A DNA stretch of 7,304 nucleotides from Planctomycetota bacterium. Its GTDB lineage: Bacteria > Planctomycetota > UBA1135 > UBA2386. The stretch is taken from contig QJVU01000597.1 of NCBI GenBank assembly GCA_003235605.1, forward strand, positions 1-7,304, written 5' to 3'. The notes beneath the pieces are model-generated. The model was not told the DNA's origin and searched no databases. It saw only the letters and a program-made list of their open reading frames with translations. A program made the position numbers and the translations under genes. Numbering within the stretch: the stretch's first letter is position 1; every line of letters begins with the position of its first letter. Shown here piece by piece: positions 1 to 5,612 of this stretch.

Positions 1-199
1 CGCGGTAGCGGCCAGCTGTCTCATAAACCAGTAGGGTACGCTCCGAGTTGGCTCCGTTGACCAGCAGGGTCGCGTTGTGCGGACTCGCCAGCGTGTGGAA
101 CCCGGCTTCCGGAATCTGCAGCATCCCTCCGTTGGTGACGTGAGGTCTGGCTTGCGCGTGGTCACGAACCGCGACGCAGCCGCGGCGGAAGCGCAACAT
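1..199 (-). CDS. 5' part of an unrecognised protein gene, cut by the left window edge
   Basis: I do not recognise this gene. On the minus strand a frame runs from an ATG at 199-197 to the left edge without a stop, giving at least 66 residues. It starts MLRFRRGCVAVRDH and later reads GGMLQIPEAGFHTLASPHNA and TLLVYETAGRYR. Most codons end in G or C, as in the well-supported genes nearby, and the alternating hydrophobic and polar residues of the second half look like beta strands. The frame is open upstream back to a stop at 256-254, but that extension has no ATG, GTG or TTG. A second possible start is the ATG at 124-122. There is no Shine-Dalgarno sequence and no obvious signal peptide. The gene is divergent from the exported gene beginning at 401. 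It could instead be a remnant of a longer gene; the missing 3' part would decide. Confidence 0.42.
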   Translation of the reverse strand, partial: MLRFRRGCVAVRDHAQARPHVTNGGMLQIPEAGFHTLASPHNATLLVNGANSERTLLVYETAGRYR

Positions 200-400
200 G
201 CGGCGGATTGACTGACCCGGTTCGGGTAGGACTAAGCCGTTGACATCACGGGGCTACCTACCATGCGACTCGGGTAGCAGCACAACGACGTAGGACGTTC
301 CAGGGCGTTGTGGCGTAGGGTGGTTGAGTCTTCCATGAAATGGGAGTGCTCGTCCAAGGAACCAGTTGCTTTCCTCCAACCTCGCACCGATGCAAGTCCA
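200..400. promoter_or_regulatory. Divergent intergenic region with candidate promoter elements
   Basis: This 201-bp gap separates two divergent genes, so it should hold promoters for both. A perfect TTGACA hexamer lies at 240-245 on the plus strand, but no good -10 box sits 16-18 bp downstream, so it is only a hint. A short hairpin-forming repeat, ACCCG-GTT-CGGGT, lies at 215-227. The octamer TCGGGTAG occurs twice, at 222-229 and 270-277, and GTAGGAC recurs at 226-232 and 290-296. The plus frame is open through 308-400 in front of the downstream gene, but those 31 codons encode a polar stretch that would precede the signal peptide, so I treat them as untranslated. Confidence 0.3.
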
Positions 401-1387
401 ATGATCTCGACAAGAACACTAGCTCTCCTTCTGAGTGCACTCCCCGCTGGCCTGATCCTGGCAAGCGGAGCACACTCCCGCGGCTCCGGGATGATGCCCG
501 CGCCCACGGGCAGCAGCGCGTATGCCCGAGGCGGCAACTCGTGTGGCGGTTGTCACACGAGCACCCCCGGTGGACCCATCGTGACCGTGACCCCCGATGC
601 CAGGGTGCTCTCGCTCGGCCAGCAGATCTCCATCACCGTGTCGTCTGCCGGGACACCGAGCGGCACCAATGGCGGCTTCGTGGGTCAGGTGACTGATGGC
701 ACGCTGAGCGCCGGTGTCGGTTCGAAGGTGGACTCGGCCGGCGTGGGGATCACGCACTCGAGCGCGACGATGGCGAAGCGAAACTGGAACTTTGGCTACA
801 AGGCCTCCCCGACAACCACGGGGCCGGTCGAGTTCTATGCGGTTGCACTCAACGGCAATGGCAACGGCGGCACCAGTGGTGATCAATGGGCCTGGCACGG
901 CTCAGCCTCGAACAACGGCTTCAGCACACCGGTGCGGATGTACGTCAACACCGCGGGGGTCCAGGTCATCGGCAATGGCTGCGCCGACGGGAATGGCAAC
1001 ATGGGCGTCTACGGTGCACCACAGCCGCCGACCGTGGGCAACAGCAGCTTCAAGCTGGAGGCCGTCGGGCTCCCGCCCGCGGCGAAGTTGATGTTCGTCC
1101 TGGGGATGAACAAGAACCACGTGAGCCTCGATCTGGGCATGATGGGTGCTCCTGGCTGCTTTCTGCACTCGGACATCCTGTTGCAGTTCTTTGCACAGTC
1201 CACGGGCAGCAACACGGCCAAGGATCGGCAGTTGGCCAGCGGCACGTTCACGCTGCCTGCGGCCATCCCCAACGATGTCAACCTGAAGGGCACCTACTTC
1301 CGGACCACGGTCGGTGTCGTGGATCAGGACTCCAAGCGGGCCTTCCCCGTGATCTTCACCAACGGGCTGGCCATGACGGTGAACTAG
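401..1387 (+). CDS. Exported Reeler-like (choice-of-anchor V type) protein with one CxxCH motif
   Basis: This is a 328-residue secreted or surface protein of unknown exact role. Residues 1-24 form a Sec signal peptide (MISTRTLALLLSALPAG, then LILASGA), and this fixes the start at 401 rather than at the upstream in-frame ATG at 308. Residues 44-170 match the bacterial Reeler-like or choice-of-anchor V pattern: GGNSCGGCHTS with C48, C51 and H52, then LGQQISITVS (72-81), GGFVGQVT (91-98), a THSS...NWNFGYKAS stretch (118-136) and GPVEFYAVALNGNGN (141-155) followed by GDQ. The CxxCH could hold a c-type heme, but one motif alone does not prove this. Residues about 189-328 form a second domain with GNGC (191-194), PGCFLH (251-256), IPND (289-292) and TNGLAMTV (320-327), resembling the end of the gene at 5613-6710. 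It is transcribed alone, convergent with the lipoprotein gene, with 48 bp between stop codons. Confidence 0.85.
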   Translation: MISTRTLALLLSALPAGLILASGAHSRGSGMMPAPTGSSAYARGGNSCGGCHTSTPGGPIVTVTPDARVLSLGQQISITVSSAGTPSGTNGGFVGQVTDGTLSAGVGSKVDSAGVGITHSSATMAKRNWNFGYKASPTTTGPVEFYAVALNGNGNGGTSGDQWAWHGSASNNGFSTPVRMYVNTAGVQVIGNGCADGNGNMGVYGAPQPPTVGNSSFKLEAVGLPPAAKLMFVLGMNKNHVSLDLGMMGAPGCFLHSDILLQFFAQSTGSNTAKDRQLASGTFTLPAAIPNDVNLKGTYFRTTVGVVDQDSKRAFPVIFTNGLAMTVN

Positions 1388-1399
1388 GTCGCATATGCT

Positions 1400-1433
1400 G
1401 CGGACCCCAGGGAGAGCGCCAGTGCCCTGCCGC
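1400..1433. terminator. Weak candidate bidirectional terminator hairpin
   Basis: In the 48-bp gap between two convergent genes, GCGG (1400-1403) pairs with CCGC (1430-1433) and CAGGG (1408-1412) pairs with CCCTG (1425-1429). This gives a two-part stem with a 4-nt bulge on the left arm and a 12-nt loop. There is no T-tract on either side, so position between converging genes is the main support. The perfect 8-bp palindrome GCATATGC lies just before it at 1391-1398. Confidence 0.25.
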
Positions 1434-1435
1434 CG

Positions 1436-4222
1436 CTAGCGCGCCGTCACCGACATCAGCTCCTCGCCGTGGAACTCGTCTGCGGCGCTGAACAGGAGCC
1501 TGCCGCCGAACCGGATGACGTCTTCCATTTCGTCCAATCCGTTTGCCGGTCCGGGGGCACTGTCGCCGACGAGCCTGGTGCCGGCCGCCGAACCGTCGGT
1601 GCGCCACAGCTCGAGACCCTGGGCCGCGGTCAGCGCTGGAAAGTAGGCAACGCCACCGGATACACGGAAACCCTGGTTGTCGAAGCTGTAGACGTAGCAG
1701 CCGGGATAGGTGTCGGCGATCCGGAAGGTGCCAGCCGCGGTGCCGTCGCTGCGCCAGGGATTCATGCCGGTGACCTCGTCCCGAGCCCAGAACAGCAGCA
1801 CGCGGTTGTCGAGCGCTGTCAGGCCCGTTGGCGAGGTGTTGCCGCCAGAGAAGGTGTCCTTCAGCACGACAGTGCCTGCCTCGGTGCCGTCGCTCTTCCA
1901 CAGCGCGTAACCGCTGCCCTCGGTCCTGGCCACGAAGAACAGCGTGTCGCCGACAACCTGGAGGTGCTGCGGGTCGGAGTTCTCGGATCCGGGCCAGACA
2001 TCCCTTACCAGCTTCGTCCCCGCGGTGGTGCCATCTGACGTCCACAGCTCGTTGCCGGTGTCCGAGGCAAAGGCACTGAAGAACAGCCGGTTGCCCATGG
2101 CCGTCAACCACGCCGGCCCCTTGGCGGTGCCCAGATCCAGCACCGTCGTGCCGGTACTGGTGCCGTTGCTTTTCCAGATCTGGGTGTTGGTCTTCGGCGT
2201 GTACGCCAGGAAGTAGAGCGTGTCGCCCACTGGGGTCAGGTAGCCGGGGGAGGAGCTGGGCGACCCGGGGTTCAGGTCCGCCACCATGACCGTGCCCTGT
2301 GCCGTGCCATCGCTCTTGCAGAGCTCGTACCCGACGTCGGCCAGGCGGGCCACGAAGTACAACGTGTTCCCCATCGCCGTGAGGTTGTACGGCGACGAGC
2401 TGTAGGCCCGGCCGTTGCCGTCGTTGCCGGGATAAAGGTCGGTGACCAGCGTCGTGCCAGCCACCGTGCCATCGGTCTTCCAGAGTTCGCGTCCACTGGC
2501 CTCCGTGGTGGCCGCGAAGAACAGCGTGTCGCCTGCGACCCGGAACTCGGCCGGATACGAGCTGTTCGGGCCGGTCTGGATGTCCAGGAACATCGCCGTG
2601 CCGTCACCGGTGCCATCGGTTCGCCAAAGCTCCCGGCCGTACCCGTTCGCGTTAGTGCCGCTGTCGGCTGCGAAATAGACCCGGCCCTTGAACTCGATCA
2701 TCTGGCGGGGGCTGGAGGAGCCACCGGTCTCCCGGTTGAGGTTCTGCAAGAGCCGGGTTCCGGCGCTGGTACCGTCGGTGCGCCACGGCTCGATGCCGGT
2801 GGCGCCGTCGCTCGCCTGGAACCAGACCTCATTGCCTGCGACCGCAAGCTGGGACGGGGAGGAATGGTTTGGCTGACCATTCGAGTCCTTGCCTTCGTGG
2901 ATGTCCCGCAGCATCGCCGTGCCGCTCGCGGTTCCGTCGGTGAACCAGGGCTCCCGGCCGTTCTGACCGTCGTCCGCCACGAACACGACGCCGCCGCCGG
3001 GATGGATGGTGAGGTAGAGCGGAGTGCTGTCACCGCCGCCGGGGTTGATGTCCTTGAGCAACCTGGCTCCGCTGCCATCGAGGATCCACAGCTCGTTGCC
3101 GTGGCTGGCGTCACGGGCGCTGAAGAACAGCGAGCCGCCCACGGCCGCGAAGTTGCCCGCGAAGGAACTGAGGCCGCCGGCATAGATGTCCTTCACCAGG
3201 GCGGTGCCTGTGCTCGAACCATCGGTCTTCCAGAGCTCCCGCCCCGACTTGCCGTCATCGGCGTTGAAGAACAGCGTGGACCCCACCGCCGTGAGCTGCT
3301 GGGGTATCGAGGAGCTCGACCCGCTCCGGATGTCGGCGACCCGCGTCGTGCCCGCGCTCGTGCCGTCGCTCTTCCAGAGCTCGTTTCCGGCGGTGGTGTC
3401 GACGGCTCGAAAGAAGATCTGGTTGCCCAGGACGGTCAGCAATGCCGGCGAAGCGCTCCCCACACCGCTGTAGATGTCGTGTACCAGCTCCACGCTCTGG
3501 CCGTCGGTCCGGAACAGCTCCCGGCCGTACTTGTCGCTGCTGGCCACGAAGAAGACCTGCGATCCCAGGACCACGAACTCCTCGGGGTTGGAGCTGCGGG
3601 CGGTCCCGCCGCTGTCCAGGCCCGGGTTCAGGTCCGCCACCATCACCGTGCCGGCGTCGGTACCGTCACTCTTGAAGAGCTCCCGCCCCCCGTCCGCGGT
3701 CGTTGCCGAGAACATCAGCAGGCTTCCCAATGGGGTGAGGTTGGAAGGGTTGGATCCTGGACATCCCGGCCAGATGTCCTTCACCCACGCGGTGCCGCCC
3801 GCCGAGCCGTCGGAGCTCCAGAGCTCCCGGCCGCCGTCCGCACCGATGGCGCTGAAGAACAGGCGGTTGTTCAGGACCACGAGGCCTTGGGGATCGGATC
3901 CGGGGCTGCCGGGAAGGATGTCCTTCACCAGCGTCGTGCTCTCGGGTGAGCCCTGAGTCTTCCACAGCTCGGTGCCGTGCTCCCGGCTCTGGGCGGTGAA
4001 GAAGATCCAACCGCCCAACTCCACGAACTGGCGGGGATACGAGCTGAAGATCGTCGGGCTGCCGCTGAAGTTGATGTCCTTGACCAGTGCCGAGAGCTCA
4101 GGTGCCGGCGCACCGCCGCCGCCACCCCCGCCGCCGCAGGCGCACAGGGCCAGGGGGAGGATCAAGGAGACGCAGGAACGCCGCACGTGGGAGTGGCGCC
4201 GATTCGTGGCTTGGTGAGTCAT
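1436..4222 (-). CDS. Large lipoprotein of 18 ELWxxDGT repeats
   Basis: This 928-residue protein is a predicted lipoprotein of the ELWxxDGT repeat type. The n-region contains RRHSHVRR, the h-region is SLILPLAL, and the lipobox is best read as LCAC with C29 lipidated (C27 is the alternative). A run of eight glycines at 30-37 is a typical flexible linker. From about residue 46 to the end I count 18 repeats of 44-54 residues. The consensus runs: [LM]V-x-D-[IL]-x-PG, then SSxPxxLTxxGxxLFFxA, then G-x-ELWKTDGTxxGT. The last repeat lacks its DGT part. Repeats of this kind are expected to fold as beta-propeller-like blades; the role is unknown and is probably binding or display at the cell surface. 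No catalytic motif is visible. Degenerate points include ELCKSDGT (634-640, Trp replaced by Cys) and the short repeat 14 (about 694-737). The ATG at 4222 sits just ahead of the signal peptide and has no Shine-Dalgarno sequence. The gene is monocistronic, convergent with the gene ending at 1387 and divergent from the one starting at 4438. Confidence 0.92.
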   Translation of the reverse strand: MTHQATNRRHSHVRRSCVSLILPLALCACGGGGGGGGAPAPELSALVKDINFSGSPTIFSSYPRQFVELGGWIFFTAQSREHGTELWKTQGSPESTTLVKDILPGSPGSDPQGLVVLNNRLFFSAIGADGGRELWSSDGSAGGTAWVKDIWPGCPGSNPSNLTPLGSLLMFSATTADGGRELFKSDGTDAGTVMVADLNPGLDSGGTARSSNPEEFVVLGSQVFFVASSDKYGRELFRTDGQSVELVHDIYSGVGSASPALLTVLGNQIFFRAVDTTAGNELWKSDGTSAGTTRVADIRSGSSSSIPQQLTAVGSTLFFNADDGKSGRELWKTDGSSTGTALVKDIYAGGLSSFAGNFAAVGGSLFFSARDASHGNELWILDGSGARLLKDINPGGGDSTPLYLTIHPGGGVVFVADDGQNGREPWFTDGTASGTAMLRDIHEGKDSNGQPNHSSPSQLAVAGNEVWFQASDGATGIEPWRTDGTSAGTRLLQNLNRETGGSSSPRQMIEFKGRVYFAADSGTNANGYGRELWRTDGTGDGTAMFLDIQTGPNSSYPAEFRVAGDTLFFAATTEASGRELWKTDGTVAGTTLVTDLYPGNDGNGRAYSSSPYNLTAMGNTLYFVARLADVGYELCKSDGTAQGTVMVADLNPGSPSSSPGYLTPVGDTLYFLAYTPKTNTQIWKSNGTSTGTTVLDLGTAKGPAWLTAMGNRLFFSAFASDTGNELWTSDGTTAGTKLVRDVWPGSENSDPQHLQVVGDTLFFVARTEGSGYALWKSDGTEAGTVVLKDTFSGGNTSPTGLTALDNRVLLFWARDEVTGMNPWRSDGTAAGTFRIADTYPGCYVYSFDNQGFRVSGGVAYFPALTAAQGLELWRTDGSAAGTRLVGDSAPGPANGLDEMEDVIRFGGRLLFSAADEFHGEELMSVTAR
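1439..4087 (-). repeat. Tandem repeat block encoding 18 ELWxxDGT units
   Basis: The coding sequence repeats at about 140-160 bp. Similar words recur at the DNA level, such as CTTCCAGAGCTC and TTCCAGAG on the plus strand, opposite ELWK codons at about 2470, 3225 and 3370. Units are diverged, so this is an old expansion rather than a recent exact duplication. Three units (encoding residues about 202-213, 445-455 and 600-611) carry a longer loop. The block makes artificial long frames on the opposite strand with a repeating VPSLFQSS-like pattern, which should not be annotated. Confidence 0.85.
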
Positions 4223-4437
4223 GGATGAGAACGTGGAGGAGTTGCTCCGGAACCCCTCAGCGCAAGCCGGCCACGGGCTGAGAAGCGGAAAGTGGAAAAG
4301 CCGATCTGCCGCTCTAAGCCACTGTCTTGCAATGTGTTGCAGGTCCGGACTCGGGTCCCTGGCGGCGCCGGGTCTGCGAGCGGACCCGCACCGGGACTCG
4401 AGTTGTGAGCCATGGCAACCAGACCTAGCATGCCGGC
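4223..4437. promoter_or_regulatory. Divergent intergenic region with nested inverted repeats
   Basis: This 215-bp gap lies between the lipoprotein gene and the HEAT-repeat gene and must contain both promoters. I find no convincing -35/-10 pair. The right half is crowded with related words: the 8-bp palindrome GTCCGGAC at 4343-4350, the direct repeat GGACTCG at 4347-4353 and 4394-4400, CGGGTCC at 4352-4358 opposed by GGACCCG at 4382-4388, and a direct repeat TTGCA at 4328-4332 and 4338-4342. A small hairpin, GGAG-TTG-CTCC, at 4238-4248 falls in the leader of the lipoprotein mRNA. Confidence 0.4.
4350..4402. repeat. Long inverted repeat upstream of the HEAT-repeat gene
   Basis: CTCGGGTCCC (4350-4359) can pair with GGGACTCGAG (4393-4402) over ten positions, with one G-U wobble in RNA. 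The 33-nt loop contains GGCGCC. A competing 7-bp pairing, CGGGTCC with GGACCCG, uses the same left arm (4352-4358 with 4382-4388). The structure ends 35 bp before the start codon at 4438. It could be an operator, a leader RNA structure, or the end of a small transcript; the sequence alone does not say. Confidence 0.5.
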
Positions 4438-5439
4438 ATGGTCCGGATCAAAGCCCGCTCTCCCGTCTCGGCCCCGGCCTTCACAAGTCGATCTGCGCTG
4501 ATCACCTTCTCGAGCTTTCTCGTAGCGGTCCTGCCGGCCCAGGTGCTGTTGCACGCCGATGGCCGCCGCCAACCGGTTGTGAATCCACGCTGTGACTCCA
4601 AGGGCAGGTGGACTGCGGAGATCGAGGGACGCCGTACCGTCGTCAGCCCTGGCGAGGTGGCAGCAATCATCGACAAGGACGGGAAAGAGACGGTGATCAT
4701 ACCCAGCCTCGGGACAACGCCACTCACAGCGGAAGCCAAGGCGATGCTGGCGATCCTGCACGAACCCAGGAACCCATCCTGGCGAGAGGCCCTGTCCACC
4801 TTGGCAAGACAGCCGTCCCGCGCGGTTGTCGACGACCTCGTTGCGCTTGCCAACGACAAGAAGAAGGTCCTGCGCAGCCGGGCTGTCGAGGCCCTCATCC
4901 TCCTGCGCACCAGGGAGAGTGTGCTTGCGGCGGCTGGGGCGATCCTGGCAGAGAAGAACCAGAGCACCCGCGAGCAGGCTGCTTCGTTGCTATTCTCGGT
5001 ACAGGAGATCTTCAAGCGCAGTGATCGCGGTGAAATCGTCAAGAAGGGGGTCGCCGACAAGGACCGGAAAGTGCGCCTCGTGTTCGCGATGCTTGCTCCC
5101 GCGGACATGCAGGGGGCCAACGCCATCCTCGCCAAGGAAGGTCTGAAGGATCGCGATCACCACGTGCGCGAGTCGGCGGCGGTGGAACTGGCCAGGCGAG
5201 GAGACCGGGCTGGCGAGAGCGAGATGGTCCGCATGCTGGCTCGCAAGAAGCTCCCCGGCTTTGGCAAGGACGAGGAACTGATGATCAAGTGCCTGATCCG
5301 TGAGCAGGTGGAGCTCTGCGAGCTTCTCGGCAAGTTCGGCACCGGGGCGGCGAACGCCGCGCTGGAGAAGGCAACCTCGTCGCCACACCTCCCCGTGCGG
5401 GAAGCCGCCAACGCGGCGCTGAAGCAGAGAACACCCTGA
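4438..5439 (+). CDS. Exported HEAT-repeat-like protein
   Basis: This 333-residue protein has an N-terminal Sec signal: a basic region (MVRIKARS...TSR), then a hydrophobic stretch ALITFSSFLVAVLPA, with cleavage likely near PAQ (33-35). A TAG at 4426-4428 lies in frame, and the first ATG after it is 4438, so the start is well constrained. Residues about 40-95 are a small region rich in charged turns (DGRRQPV, EIEGRRTVV, DKDGKETVIIP), probably beta. Residues about 96-330 are almost all helix, in the paired-helix rhythm of HEAT or armadillo repeats. Diagnostic turns are NDKKKVLRSRAVEAL (139-153), DKDRKVRLVFAML (207-219), DRDHHVRESAAVELARRGD (238-256) and LPVREAANAAL (318-328). Such solenoids usually bind other proteins; no enzyme motif is seen. 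It has its own promoter region and is followed, after a gap with a hairpin, by the DNRLRE gene in the same direction. Confidence 0.82.
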   Translation: MVRIKARSPVSAPAFTSRSALITFSSFLVAVLPAQVLLHADGRRQPVVNPRCDSKGRWTAEIEGRRTVVSPGEVAAIIDKDGKETVIIPSLGTTPLTAEAKAMLAILHEPRNPSWREALSTLARQPSRAVVDDLVALANDKKKVLRSRAVEALILLRTRESVLAAAGAILAEKNQSTREQAASLLFSVQEIFKRSDRGEIVKKGVADKDRKVRLVFAMLAPADMQGANAILAKEGLKDRDHHVRESAAVELARRGDRAGESEMVRMLARKKLPGFGKDEELMIKCLIREQVELCELLGKFGTGAANAALEKATSSPHLPVREAANAALKQRTP

Positions 5440-5463
5440 CCGGATCTTGGCGACAGAAGAAGT

Positions 5464-5490
5464 GTCCGGCTCGGGAATTCCTCCCCGGAC
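5464..5490 (+). terminator. Candidate terminator hairpin after the HEAT-repeat gene
   Basis: GTCCGG (5464-5469) pairs perfectly with CCGGAC (5485-5490) around a 15-nt loop that contains the palindrome GGAATTCC. The stem begins 24 nt after the stop codon at 5437-5439. No T-run follows, so it would be a non-canonical terminator if it is one. Confidence 0.3.
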
Positions 5491-5572
5491 CGGCCATGAG
5501 TTGCCGCAGGACCAAGACGCCGCGGGTGTTCGCACCGGCGGAGCGCGTCTATGATCCGGTCGCCGGCTGGGC

Positions 5573-5598
5573 GGCAGCATCACGCACCGCACGCTGCC
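5573..5598 (+). repeat. Inverted repeat in the leader of the DNRLRE gene
   Basis: GGCAGC (5573-5578) pairs with GCTGCC (5593-5598) across a 14-nt loop, ending 14 nt before the chosen start at 5613. A competing pairing, GCTGG (5566-5570) with CCAGC (5597-5601), overlaps it. It may fold in the mRNA leader and affect initiation, but in DNA this GC-rich a 6-bp stem can occur by chance. Confidence 0.25.
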
Positions 5599-5612
5599 AG
5601 CGCTTCCTCGCC

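Noticed and set aside
200..253. Extension of the left-edge minus-strand gene up to the stop at 256-254
   Set aside because: The frame is open and looks mildly protein-like, but it has no usable start codon, so the ATG at 199 is kept.
308..400. N-terminal extension of the Reeler-like protein from an upstream in-frame ATG
   Set aside because: It would put 31 polar residues in front of a clear signal peptide; the ATG at 401 places the signal at the N-terminus.
886..1491. Plus-strand open frame of 201 codons overlapping the end of the Reeler-like gene
   Set aside because: It is out of frame with a well-supported gene, has no domain, and runs into the convergent lipoprotein gene.
2864..3949. Long plus-strand open frame of 361 codons opposite the lipoprotein gene
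   Set aside because: It is a shadow of the ELWxxDGT repeats: its pattern repeats with the same period, and the minus-strand protein has a lipobox and a recognised repeat family.
1439..4087. Regularly spaced similar words that might suggest a CRISPR or other non-coding array
   Set aside because: The spacing is 140-160 bp, units are diverged, and one reading frame explains them all as protein repeats.
4112..4135. GCC/GGC-rich microsatellite-like tract
   Set aside because: It encodes the eight-glycine linker after the lipobox cysteine, common in bacterial lipoproteins, so it needs no other explanation.
4425..5135. Minus-strand open frame of 236 codons opposite the HEAT-repeat gene
   Set aside because: The plus-strand frame has a signal peptide and a regular helical repeat, while the minus frame shows no recognisable domain.
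5496..5612. N-terminal extension of the DNRLRE protein from an upstream in-frame ATG
   Set aside because: It would bury the signal peptide behind 39 charged residues; the ATG at 5613 fits a secreted protein.
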